From positions 1 to 47,050 of the IMG/VR virus record IMGVR_UViG_3300022200_000081: DNA of 47,050 bases; one strand, written 5' to 3'. The notes beneath the pieces were generated by a model that did not search any database, was not told the origin of the DNA, and worked only from the letters and a program-made list of their open reading frames with translations. Below are positions 8,536 through 17,646 of the stretch, in pieces. The position numbers and the translations under genes are program-made. Source of the stretch: a virus. Within the stretch, counting starts at the first letter, position 1. Each line of letters begins with the position of its first letter.

Positions 8536-11500
8536 TTACTTGTTGCGTTTCTCACGCTCTTTCTTGAGCATGTCCGCAATCTTGCCGAGCTTGCTCTTAT
8601 CAGAACCAGACATGTTCTTTTTCTTTTCAACATCAGCAGTGTCAACTGTTGCTTCCATTACATACACTTCTTTAGAACCGAGTGCTTTCATGGCGTTCTT
8701 AGCAACATCACCCAGCTTACCCCTGCCGCTGAAAGTTTCTTTCGACTTTCTGCCTGGAGCTGCAGTAGTGAACATCCAGTTGCCTTCTCCTGATGCTTTC
8801 TTACCATGAGCATTAATATAGCGATCATGTCTGATTGCTTCATTAATTTCGTTTTCGCTCATAGCGTCAACATCTTCCTTTCTAAAAGGAACAACATTGT
8901 CCTTTGGCACTGGCTTCTGAACATTCTTCAATGGATCCAAGCGAGTGCGAGCATTGCCCAAGTTCTTTGCATAAGTGTCCATAGACTTCTTACCTGGCAA
9001 AGAACCAGAAAGTGCCTGACCAATACGCTTCTGAGCATAGTTGAAAACAGTACCTATTCCCAATTCGTCAATTTGCTCTTCTTCCATTTTAGACTTAGAG
9101 TTTGCCCATGATGGATTGTGACTTGGATCTTTTAGATCCTTTTGTGCCTTATCATTTGCTTTCTTGCGCTTCTTCAACATCATTGCGGCATAGTTCTTAG
9201 GGATCTTATACGCTTCGCCAAGTTCTTCCCACTGCTCATCAGTCAGGTCAAAACCTTCCTTCATAGCCATCTTCGTAGCAGTTGCATACATCACTGCCTT
9301 AGCACGATCACCATAACGCTTCTCGAAGTCGCCCTTCTTGTCCTTCATAGACTTGACGATTTCTTCACGCTTTCTCATTTGCTTATCGGTCATCTCTGCT
9401 TCTTTCATAGTCTTGCAAGATGCTTCATCAAGATCAATCTCTTCTTCTTCGTTGCGCAAAGCACGACCAAGTGCCTTCATTGATTGTTGTCTAGTCGCAT
9501 GACCAGTATCGCCAGGACCAATGTTCAGTTTATTGCGCTTGTTGTACAGATCACCACGAGCGGTATCCATACGATTCTTCTTCGTCTTGTTGCGAGTCTT
9601 CACTTCGCCTGCTTCATCAAGTTCAATTTCTTCATCCATGCTACCCTTGACACGATTTACTTCATACTTGCCGCCAACACGGTCAACCATATTGCCACGC
9701 TTGGCATATGCTTTCGCTGACTTTTCGTCTCTGAAGTTCTTTTCTGCTTTCGCCTTACCATTCTTGTCTTTATAAACAACATGCCAGTAATCTTCTTTTA
9801 TGTTAGGATTGACTTCGATTGGTTCCTGCTTTGCAGTTCCCTTGCCCTTCTTAACATCATCAGCGTCCTTGGCTTTCATGCCCTTTACTTCTTCAGCATC
9901 ATCTTCCTTTTCAACTGCCTTTGTGACAGCCTTACGACGATTATGCAGATACTTGTCAGTCTTATCTACCTTGCCATCATTGTTAATATCTTTGTCCTTG
10001 CGATCAGCAAACTTACCTTTGGCTTGCTTAGGATCAGCAGGATCAAGTGGTTTGGAATCGACATCGCCATCCGCTGCGAGGACACCCTTAACAGCATCCA
10101 ACAACGATTGCGTCAATCCATATTTCTTGGCTTCGTCAACCGTATTAATGGACATGTTAATCTCCTCGTCTAAATCAATTTCTGTTTCTTCGATGATTAC
10201 ACGATTACCCTTGATTGTAATATTCTTACCAAGAACTTTGGCAAGACGGATAAGTTTATCATCGCTGGTCTTGTCAATGTAATCAGACATCATTTGCTTC
10301 AGCGTCTTTGGCATACCTGCCTTCGGAATGTTGAGTGGTGCTTCGTTGATTTCAACTTCTTCATTCAACGCACTCATTACATTCGCAATCTGTCTTGGCG
10401 ACATATTCATTCTATTCATAGCAGCAGTTGCGTCTTTAACAGATACTTCTTTTTTCGTACCTGGCTTCAGATAACCAAGAACCTGAGCAGAAACTCTTGG
10501 GCTAAACTTAGCAGTCACTGCTTTGTTCAGCGCATCAGTTGATACCATTGCTGCTTCATCAAGTTCTACAGACTCTGCTGTAACTCTAATGACATCAGCA
10601 ATCTTTGCTGCAGTAGCAGTTGGGTGTGCTTTGACCGCACGATCAAATTCTTTATCAACCATCTGCTTCACGCTCTTAGGATTGTTGCCATACTTGACTA
10701 GCAACTTGGCTACATTATCCTTAGTGACTCGTGCTTCATCAAGTTCAAACTCTTCGTTTGCCTTGTCAAACTCTTTCTTGGTTGCCTTAACAATACCAGA
10801 GAAACGCTTATCGCCACGCTTGAAGTCGCCTTCCTTGTCTGCCTTACGAGCATCTTCGCCTGCCTTCTTCTTGTAAGAGGCAAGAGTTTCTTTGCTCAGT
10901 TCATCAAGTTCCACTTCTTCACCAAAGAAAGCATCGACTTTCTTTTCGCCATATCTGTCATCAAGGACTTGTCTAATTGCGCCTGCTTTATCATAACCCT
11001 TTAGGTCAACAACACGATGACTGCGTCCAATGATGTTGCGAAGATCAGCAATGGGCTTTTTCTTAAGTGCTTCGTATTCTTTATAGATTGGTGAAGACTT
11101 ATCTAACTTAGCTTCATCAAGTTCAATCTCTTCTTTCATAACAACATAAGAAACAAATTTCTTACCTGAAGTTGGGTGAATAAAGGTTTTCATCTTAACC
11201 TTACCACCATTCTTTTTTGCATGGGCAAAAGCATCAGCCTTCTTCGCAAACTCATTCTGAGGAGGTTTAATCATTGGCGATGCTTCATCAAGTTCAACTT
11301 CTTCATTCATAACACGATCAAGCAGCTTCTTCGCTTCCTTATCGTTGACATTAAATGCCTTCTTGATAGCAGCCAAACCTTCTCTTGCGTTCTTCGTCTT
11401 AGCAAGAACAATATGAATCGCATCGTTGCTAATCTTCTTTGCTTCGCCAAGTACAACCGCACGAACTGCCTCATCGAGTGAGTATTCAACTTCTTCTTTA

Positions 11501-12789
11501 GCAACACCACGACCAGCACCCTGCCAATCTGGTTTAGCCATAGCTGCAGTCTTTGAAGCAACACCCTTTCCTGGACCAGTCCAGTCTGCCTTAGCACCAG
11601 CAAACTTCTTCTTGGTTTCCAAGTCGCTCATACTATTAGATTTGGATGGTGTGGTTGGATCAGGTTTAGCTGGTGCAGCTGGGCGAGGCTTGTTAACATA
11701 TGCCTTCAGTTTATCAAAACCTTTGTTTGCATATGGCTTAACTACATCAACTGCTTTCGAAATCGCATCACCTGCAGCATCAGCTGCACTGCTTGCAAAT
11801 TTGCCAATTGCTTTGACTTGTGATGTGGTCTTCGGTAATGTATCAGAAATGCTCTTATCACCAAGTCCGCCATAGAACTTAGTATAACGATCCTTGATTT
11901 TTGATGCAACATCGCTGACAGCAGAAACTGGTTTGGAATTCGCAATCTTATCGCCGAGTCCGCCATAGAACTTAGTATAACGATCCTTGATGCCCTGCCA
12001 ATCCAATTCATCCAACTGAACACCTTCTTCATTGAGTTCTCCAATAAACTGTTCCCACAGTTCATCGTTGACATCAATCTCGATTTCAAACTCTTCGTTC
12101 ATGTTATGCTTAGTTACATCGCCACCCTTGGTCAAACGATTGTATGCAAGAGAGTGCTGAGCAGCAGTGTCCATATACTGCTTGCGAGCATTATCATTTC
12201 CAGCTGAGTTTGCTGCAACGATGCTCTTTTTGTAGTTTGAAGCATGGTAGTCTAATCTTTCTTTGTCGCTCATACCTTTTGTGTCATCTCTAGACTCTTT
12301 CAGCTTGTCATAGGTCTTAGGAATAGTCTTATCAACATCCCATCTAACATCTTTTGGATTAACTTTCTTACCGCTGCCAACTGGTTCTGGTGGACCAACT
12401 TCAGGAGCCATTTCGCTCATACCCTCAAGCTGACGAGCTGGCACTTGGTAGGTTTTGCCATCTTCGCACTTAACGGTGTAGACCTCATCTTCGCCTTCGC
12501 CTTCAGAAGAAATAACTGAACCCTTCATACCTTTCCAGATTACAGTGTCGCCTTTCTTGAAATGTGACTCATCAAGATCCATTTCTTCTTTGATGCTCTT
12601 GCCAGTCTTTTCTCTATAAAGAGCAGCGTGTTCCTTTGCCGCATCCTTATGATACTTTTCTTTGGTGTCCATATACTTTGCGATATGGTCGTGGTATGCA
12701 TCTTTGTGTTCGTCTGGCGAATAGTTGCTTACATCCGCTTCTTTCAACGGTTGATACATCCCACGGATTGTATTGATCAGATTAGCCAT
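8536..12789 (-). CDS. Polyprotein B: multi-module internal virion protein with an array of prohead-protease sites
   Basis: A 1417-residue, highly charged Lys/Glu/Ala-rich protein made of short modules of about 30-130 residues. Module ends repeat E-E-V-E-L-D-E or close variants, followed by Ala, Leu or Ser. By eye I count about 19 sites of the form (L/I)-x-E before a small or hydrophobic residue, 11 of them L-D-E. This is the T4 gp21 prohead-protease consensus. The first site is L-K-E/A after residue 17, so a leader is predicted to be removed. Modules include an SH3-like G-D-T-V-I-W-K-G piece near residue 80, an EF-hand-like loop (D-I-N-N-D-G-K-V-D), a duplicated K-D-R-Y-T-K-F-Y-G-G-L-G-D segment and K-R-Y-G-D-R-A-K-A-V-M-Y-A-T. 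It is coupled to the Dps gene. Processing is inferred; the function of the pieces is unknown. Confidence 0.85.
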   Translation of the reverse strand: MANLINTIRGMYQPLKEADVSNYSPDEHKDAYHDHIAKYMDTKEKYHKDAAKEHAALYREKTGKSIKEEMDLDESHFKKGDTVIWKGMKGSVISSEGEGEDEVYTVKCEDGKTYQVPARQLEGMSEMAPEVGPPEPVGSGKKVNPKDVRWDVDKTIPKTYDKLKESRDDTKGMSDKERLDYHASNYKKSIVAANSAGNDNARKQYMDTAAQHSLAYNRLTKGGDVTKHNMNEEFEIEIDVNDELWEQFIGELNEEGVQLDELDWQGIKDRYTKFYGGLGDKIANSKPVSAVSDVASKIKDRYTKFYGGLGDKSISDTLPKTTSQVKAIGKFASSAADAAGDAISKAVDVVKPYANKGFDKLKAYVNKPRPAAPAKPDPTTPSKSNSMSDLETKKKFAGAKADWTGPGKGVASKTAAMAKPDWQGAGRGVAKEEVEYSLDEAVRAVVLGEAKKISNDAIHIVLAKTKNAREGLAAIKKAFNVNDKEAKKLLDRVMNEEVELDEASPMIKPPQNEFAKKADAFAHAKKNGGKVKMKTFIHPTSGKKFVSYVVMKEEIELDEAKLDKSSPIYKEYEALKKKPIADLRNIIGRSHRVVDLKGYDKAGAIRQVLDDRYGEKKVDAFFGEEVELDELSKETLASYKKKAGEDARKADKEGDFKRGDKRFSGIVKATKKEFDKANEEFELDEARVTKDNVAKLLVKYGNNPKSVKQMVDKEFDRAVKAHPTATAAKIADVIRVTAESVELDEAAMVSTDALNKAVTAKFSPRVSAQVLGYLKPGTKKEVSVKDATAAMNRMNMSPRQIANVMSALNEEVEINEAPLNIPKAGMPKTLKQMMSDYIDKTSDDKLIRLAKVLGKNITIKGNRVIIEETEIDLDEEINMSINTVDEAKKYGLTQSLLDAVKGVLAADGDVDSKPLDPADPKQAKGKFADRKDKDINNDGKVDKTDKYLHNRRKAVTKAVEKEDDAEEVKGMKAKDADDVKKGKGTAKQEPIEVNPNIKEDYWHVVYKDKNGKAKAEKNFRDEKSAKAYAKRGNMVDRVGGKYEVNRVKGSMDEEIELDEAGEVKTRNKTKKNRMDTARGDLYNKRNKLNIGPGDTGHATRQQSMKALGRALRNEEEEIDLDEASCKTMKEAEMTDKQMRKREEIVKSMKDKKGDFEKRYGDRAKAVMYATATKMAMKEGFDLTDEQWEELGEAYKIPKNYAAMMLKKRKKANDKAQKDLKDPSHNPSWANSKSKMEEEQIDELGIGTVFNYAQKRIGQALSGSLPGKKSMDTYAKNLGNARTRLDPLKNVQKPVPKDNVVPFRKEDVDAMSENEINEAIRHDRYINAHGKKASGEGNWMFTTAAPGRKSKETFSGRGKLGDVAKNAMKALGSKEVYVMEATVDTADVEKKKNMSGSDKSKLGKIADMLKKEREKRNK
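11854..11991 (-). repeat. Pair of near-identical 45-base direct repeats inside polyprotein B
   Basis: Copies at 11854-11898 and 11947-11991 differ at only about two bases. Both encode the same peptide, about 15 residues centred on R-Y-T-K-F-Y-G-G-L-G-D. They fall within one protease-bounded module and look like a recent tandem duplication with a 48-base spacer. Confidence 0.9.
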
Positions 12790-12790
12790 T

Positions 12791-13237
12791 TTATCCTACC
12801 TTCTTTAGATGAGAGTTTAACATCCAACGATGTTTGTTATGTGCGTCAATTCTTGCGGCAAGGTGATCCATCAATCCTTGCAGATTTTCTTTTTCTGCTG
12901 CGGCGAACGCTTCGAGGAACGCAGTCCTAGTCTTTTCGTTATCCGCCAGGAGTATTTGTACCATTGTGAGCGGAGGCAATTCAACTCTGTCTTCACCAGT
13001 GACGGTGCTAAGTTCTTGAAGACGTCCCAGTGAACCAGGAGTATAAGCATCGAGTGTTCTAATCTGCTCCGCTGTGATATCCAAGGAAGCCTGAACCTCT
13101 TCATAAATGTCTCCAAAGAACTCATGGAATTGATAGAACTGTGGTCCTTCTACATTCCAGTGAAAGTTGTGCGCCTTCATATAGAACGCAAAAGACGTTC
13201 CGAAAGCAATCTTCAATTTTTCAATTACTTCATCCAT
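12791..13237 (-). CDS. Dps-like ferritin-fold protein
   Basis: Dps proteins form 12-subunit shells that oxidise and store iron and protect DNA. The 148 aa contain the family core: H26-W27-N-V-x-G, F-H38-E-F-F, then S-L-D53-I-T-A-E57. Spacing matches the E. coli ferroxidase ligands His51, His63, Asp78 and Glu82 (12, 15 and 4 residues). The position equal to Asp67 is Gly42, with Asp43 beside it, so iron binding may be altered. There is no long basic N-terminal tail. The gene lies between the two polyprotein genes: its ATG overlaps the polyprotein A stop as TAATG, and polyprotein B starts one base after its own stop. It could be packaged with them or act in the infected cell. Confidence 0.9.
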   Translation of the reverse strand: MDEVIEKLKIAFGTSFAFYMKAHNFHWNVEGPQFYQFHEFFGDIYEEVQASLDITAEQIRTLDAYTPGSLGRLQELSTVTGEDRVELPPLTMVQILLADNEKTRTAFLEAFAAAEKENLQGLMDHLAARIDAHNKHRWMLNSHLKKVG

Positions 13238-16200
13238 TAGTCTTCCACCTTATGTCCAGCACGCCATTGCCTGCAGCTCCAATATCTTGCTTTCCACTTT
13301 GGTCCAATATCATCATCGCAAGAGTGACGAGAGCGGAATGCTTTTCTGCGCTCAGGATCGTCACGCTTGATCTCCATGTTTGGATCACCAAATGTTACCT
13401 TGACAACATTGCCTTTGTCGTTCTTTACATATACACCAAACTTCTTCTTAGAACCAGCAGGCAAGCGGAACGGATTATTTAGTTCTACCTTCTTGCCTTG
13501 ATACTCAGCTGCTTCGATAACCAAAGATTCAATCAGATCACCAGTTTCTGGGCAGTATCCGTTCATAAGATTGCTTACTGCCTTCAGCGGACGCTCAACT
13601 GCCTGACGAACCGCTGCAGTTGGACCAGTCTTGACCATATCTGGTGTAAATGCTTTCATTGGACGCAAACTAGAAACGCTTGTATCACCTGACTTAAACG
13701 CAGCATCACTGCGAGTCATCTGGCTGATGTCGTCTTTGGCAAGAGTCTTTAGCGATGCTTTATCTTCACCAGGAACTCTTACATTACGTCCTTTGTTCCA
13801 CCAATCAGACTTACCGAGTTTGTTTAATCCTTTAGTTGCCAGAGAAGCAGCACCTCTCGCAGCCAAACCAACCAGTGGACCAATCTCATCTAACTGAGTT
13901 TCTTCAGTCTTTAACTTGGTTGCTTCATCGTGTCTTGGGTGTTGCGGATTATTTAAAATTTCTCTAAACTTCTTACGAGTAACACCCATTTGCGATTGCG
14001 GCGAACTTGATGGAGCAGCAGTTGTACCCTTATGTTCAGGTTTTGCCACGCCCTTCAGCGCATTCATACGCTGACCAGCTTCGCTTGATTTAACAGCACT
14101 ATCATGTGCCATCTTCTTAGCCATGTCCTTGTACATAGGACGAACATCTGGATCAACCTTTGGATTCTTAGAAAGATCAGTTACCTTATCAATCGCACCT
14201 TGTGGATCTTTGTCGAAGTTGAATTGCTTTTTATTGTATGTGTCCAACTTATCAAACGCACCCTGATAACCTTTCGTAGCTTGATTCTTTGCTGCACGCT
14301 CAGCTCTATCAGCTTCAGATGCTTTAAATGCCTGAGATCTTCTTTCTGCATCTTTTGCTGCTTGAGCAACTTCAGGTTTCTTAGCAGCAGCCTTTGCTTG
14401 CTCACGAGCCTTTGCCTTAGCGATAGCGGCAGCATCATCTGCGGTGCTGGTTGCTACCTTGCTAAGAATACCTTTAATGATTGGATTTTCTTGCAGAGTT
14501 TCTTCAGATACAGATTGACCAGGAGTTTGATTTCTGTAATTGTTAGCCAGCTCATCAGTGCCCCATTCGCCAGCACCAGCAGTTGACTTGGCTTCTTTTT
14601 TCTTTGATAGGATAGACTTCAAATTTTTCTTTTGAGCGTCTTCTTTTACATATGAGTTAGTCTGAAAATCAGATACATCACCTTTCTTCAAATTAGATTT
14701 GATCTTAGGATCGATGTTATCATATGCCTTCCAAGCATTAGACCAGTCTTTGTCAGTCATAGACTTAGTTGCTGGAATATAGTTTGGCGCCATCTTCTGA
14801 ATAATAGCACGACCAAACATACCACTGTCAGCAGCACCCATAAATTTTCTGACTTGATCACTGTTCTTGCTTACATAGTCACGAACATAACCCTTCAGCT
14901 GATTATTTGACATACGCTTGAGTGGTTCCATCTGTGGAACATCAGCCCAGCGCAAACGATCAATGGTGCGATCCGCATCTTCAAGCATCTTGCTGAATTC
15001 TTCTGGAATGTAAGAGTTGTTCATTACATTGCGTTCAGCTGGCGTGATGCGTTGGATTGGTTCAAAGTCAGATGCTTTCTCTGGTTTTCTTAGAATGTCT
15101 GCCAACTTCTTTCTTTGGCTCACATCTCTAGCGTTGAATGTATCTGGATTCTTAATCTGTTTGAATCCCATAGCATCCATTCTTCTAGTCAATTCTGCTC
15201 TTTCAGTATCAGAAAAGTCTTGCCACTTGTAACCGTCTTCACCAAGAGGTGTTCTTTCTTTCTTTTCAAAGTCATCAGGTTTCTTAACTGGTTTTGAAGC
15301 GGTGCGACTAGCAACTTCTTTATCCATTGCTCTAGAAATACCAGCCTCACGCTTTTTCGCTCTTTCTATATCACCTGCTTTACTAGCAGCAGCAGAATCA
15401 GATGCTGCCTTAGAAGCATACTTGATCAATGTTTGTGGGCTGAGTTCATTCAGCTTAGGAACATCGCTGGTAGATGTGGCTGTATCTTTAGGTTCAAGTG
15501 CCATCGTACCAACACTACTACGACTTGCTGTACCTTTTCCAATTGCTTTAGCACCAGTCTTAATTGCTTTACCAGCGGTTGAGATAATTCTGGCAGCAGT
15601 AGCAAGTGCTGGTACAATTTCGTCTAGTTGAGTTTCTTCATATGCAACACCAACCTTGGTGTGCTTCTTTTCCAACTCACCATGTTTCTGTAGTGCCATC
15701 TGGACTTTCTTTTGATCCTTTTCTGTACCAGTAACTTCAGGTGGAGCAGATAGTATTCTATCAATGTCATCAACATCGCCGTCGTTATCAACATCAACGC
15801 CGACATCCTTCATAGAATGCTTCAAACTTTTCTTTGGATCCAAAGCATGAGCAATTTTTGCTTCATTCATATGTTTGAAGAACTCAATCTGACGCAAACG
15901 CTTCTTGGCTGCAGCTTCAGTATCGTATGTGCCAAGTTTTTTAGAGCCATCCTTAGAATAGATAACCCACTTTTCACCTTCATGCTTGATGGTTTCGTTG
16001 ATCTCAGCAAATTTACCGATTCCGTTAGACTTCGCCCACTTCAAAAACGCCTTTGGCTCATAATATGTGGTAGAACGACCTCTTACATATGTGGTGATGC
16101 CTGATACTGGTTTAGGCATATCAGGATATTTTTTTGCCAATAGACCAAATTGATTTACTTTAATCCCAACCATATCAGCAATTTCTTTTGCTGTTCTTAG

Positions 16201-17646
16201 AGGAAGTCTAGGAGTTGTGTTTTTTTGAGGAGTATAATCCCATGACTTCTTCACCATTCTTCCAGATTTATTTTTATGTGGATCAACTTCTTCTTTAACA
16301 GGAACGCAGTTTGGAACGGTCTTACCATTCTTTTTCTTAGTGCCAATTGCTTCATAACCCTTCCAACATGCACTCTCAAGACCATTCTTTCTTGCTTCAG
16401 CAACAAAATGATTTACTGCAGCAAAACGCTGTTGTTGCTCAGTTGCGCTCTTAGAAGAATCTATCTCAGCAGCATCATACACTTCAAGAACTGCATCAAT
16501 GCTTACATTAATTGCTTCAGCTTTCTTTTCAAGACTTTCATATGCTTCTTTAGTGATGCCACGATTACGAAGCAGCGTATCCTTTAGTCTTGCTTGATCA
16601 CGCATACGATCATGCTTAACAAAGTCATTACGCTTTTCTCGATTAATGTCGTTTAACGCACGGATTTCGTTTGGTCCTTTGCGTCTTTCCATTAAGTCTT
16701 TAAATGATTTCACTGGAGCAACCTCTTCTCTTAGGTATTCTTCGTTCTTAGGTGCACGAGCAGCTGATACACGAGCAATTTCTGCTTTACGAACTTTCGG
16801 CAACAGTCTTTTTGCAAGACGGTCAATCATTGCTGACTTCTTCTGCACCAATTTGTCGATGGTGATCTTTTCACCTCTACCGAGTTCTCTGTATTCTTTA
16901 CCACGCTCGCCAGCAACACGCTTACGAAGGAACTGAATGGCTTGCTTACGAGAACGCTTCATCAAACGATTAGTATCTGCCATACGCTTGGCACGAATCT
17001 TACGCATACGAGCAACTTTCTTAGCAATGCGCTTCATCATACGAGCACGCTTTAGACGCTGCTGTTGATTCAGTACAGCATACTCGTCAAGCTGTTGTTC
17101 AGTTTCTGGCTGTTCCATAATAGAACGCAGCTGGTCATAAATCTTCTTAGCACTAGATTGAAGATTGCGTGGAAGACCTGTCTTAAATGCTGCAAAGTTT
17201 CCTTCTTTAGCCAGAGCACGCAACTTGCTTGCGCTCATGCCTGATACATCATCAGCATCAGGATCACGCTGACCAGCAGAAACAACTTTAATTGAATCAA
17301 ATGTGTAATCCTTGCCGTTATATTTGTTCAGCAAAGTATCAAAATCTTTTACTCGATCAGAACCAACAACGATTGTAACATCAGTGTACCCTGCTTTTTG
17401 CAGTTCCTGCATTACTTGAATGATTGTTTTAGCGTTGCTCTTAGTTACTGATGGACCAAATGCTTTTTGAGCAAGAGCAATTTTGGTATTGTAATCGAGA
17501 GGATCTTTCTTATTGTTCTGAGAGTGAGAAAGATAGATTCGAGCATCTGCACCTTTCGCTAATGAAGTGATCTTATCAACGAGTTTCTGGTGTCCAGATG
17601 TTGGTGGATTAAGGCGACCAAAGGTTGTGACAACTTTCTTAGACAT
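13237..17646 (-). CDS. Polyprotein A: nucleotidyltransferase head fused to protease-site-bounded modules
   Basis: A 1469-residue protein. Residues 1-178 form a cytidylyltransferase-like (NadR/NMNAT/PPAT-fold) domain with the G-R-L-N-P-P-T-x-G-H motif (Gly18, His19) and S-A-S-K-L-R at 138-143. Then comes the first gp21-type site (L-D-E188/Tyr), an extremely Arg/Lys-rich segment, and further modules bounded by sites such as L-R-E/E, I-N-E/T, L-D-E/I (twice), L-N-E/L and L-G-E/D, about nine in all. Other modules include C-W-K-G-Y-E-A-I-G, an EF-hand-like D-V-D-N-D-G-D-V-D loop and a C-terminal N-P-F-R-L...S-C-R-Q-W-R block seen in other aquatic phage virion proteins. I use the ATG at 17646, which overlaps the upstream stop; an in-frame ATG at 17685 is possible. 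Processing and packaging are inferred. Confidence 0.85.
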   Translation of the reverse strand: MSKKVVTTFGRLNPPTSGHQKLVDKITSLAKGADARIYLSHSQNNKKDPLDYNTKIALAQKAFGPSVTKSNAKTIIQVMQELQKAGYTDVTIVVGSDRVKDFDTLLNKYNGKDYTFDSIKVVSAGQRDPDADDVSGMSASKLRALAKEGNFAAFKTGLPRNLQSSAKKIYDQLRSIMEQPETEQQLDEYAVLNQQQRLKRARMMKRIAKKVARMRKIRAKRMADTNRLMKRSRKQAIQFLRKRVAGERGKEYRELGRGEKITIDKLVQKKSAMIDRLAKRLLPKVRKAEIARVSAARAPKNEEYLREEVAPVKSFKDLMERRKGPNEIRALNDINREKRNDFVKHDRMRDQARLKDTLLRNRGITKEAYESLEKKAEAINVSIDAVLEVYDAAEIDSSKSATEQQQRFAAVNHFVAEARKNGLESACWKGYEAIGTKKKNGKTVPNCVPVKEEVDPHKNKSGRMVKKSWDYTPQKNTTPRLPLRTAKEIADMVGIKVNQFGLLAKKYPDMPKPVSGITTYVRGRSTTYYEPKAFLKWAKSNGIGKFAEINETIKHEGEKWVIYSKDGSKKLGTYDTEAAAKKRLRQIEFFKHMNEAKIAHALDPKKSLKHSMKDVGVDVDNDGDVDDIDRILSAPPEVTGTEKDQKKVQMALQKHGELEKKHTKVGVAYEETQLDEIVPALATAARIISTAGKAIKTGAKAIGKGTASRSSVGTMALEPKDTATSTSDVPKLNELSPQTLIKYASKAASDSAAASKAGDIERAKKREAGISRAMDKEVASRTASKPVKKPDDFEKKERTPLGEDGYKWQDFSDTERAELTRRMDAMGFKQIKNPDTFNARDVSQRKKLADILRKPEKASDFEPIQRITPAERNVMNNSYIPEEFSKMLEDADRTIDRLRWADVPQMEPLKRMSNNQLKGYVRDYVSKNSDQVRKFMGAADSGMFGRAIIQKMAPNYIPATKSMTDKDWSNAWKAYDNIDPKIKSNLKKGDVSDFQTNSYVKEDAQKKNLKSILSKKKEAKSTAGAGEWGTDELANNYRNQTPGQSVSEETLQENPIIKGILSKVATSTADDAAAIAKAKAREQAKAAAKKPEVAQAAKDAERRSQAFKASEADRAERAAKNQATKGYQGAFDKLDTYNKKQFNFDKDPQGAIDKVTDLSKNPKVDPDVRPMYKDMAKKMAHDSAVKSSEAGQRMNALKGVAKPEHKGTTAAPSSSPQSQMGVTRKKFREILNNPQHPRHDEATKLKTEETQLDEIGPLVGLAARGAASLATKGLNKLGKSDWWNKGRNVRVPGEDKASLKTLAKDDISQMTRSDAAFKSGDTSVSSLRPMKAFTPDMVKTGPTAAVRQAVERPLKAVSNLMNGYCPETGDLIESLVIEAAEYQGKKVELNNPFRLPAGSKKKFGVYVKNDKGNVVKVTFGDPNMEIKRDDPERRKAFRSRHSCDDDIGPKWKARYWSCRQWRAGHKVED

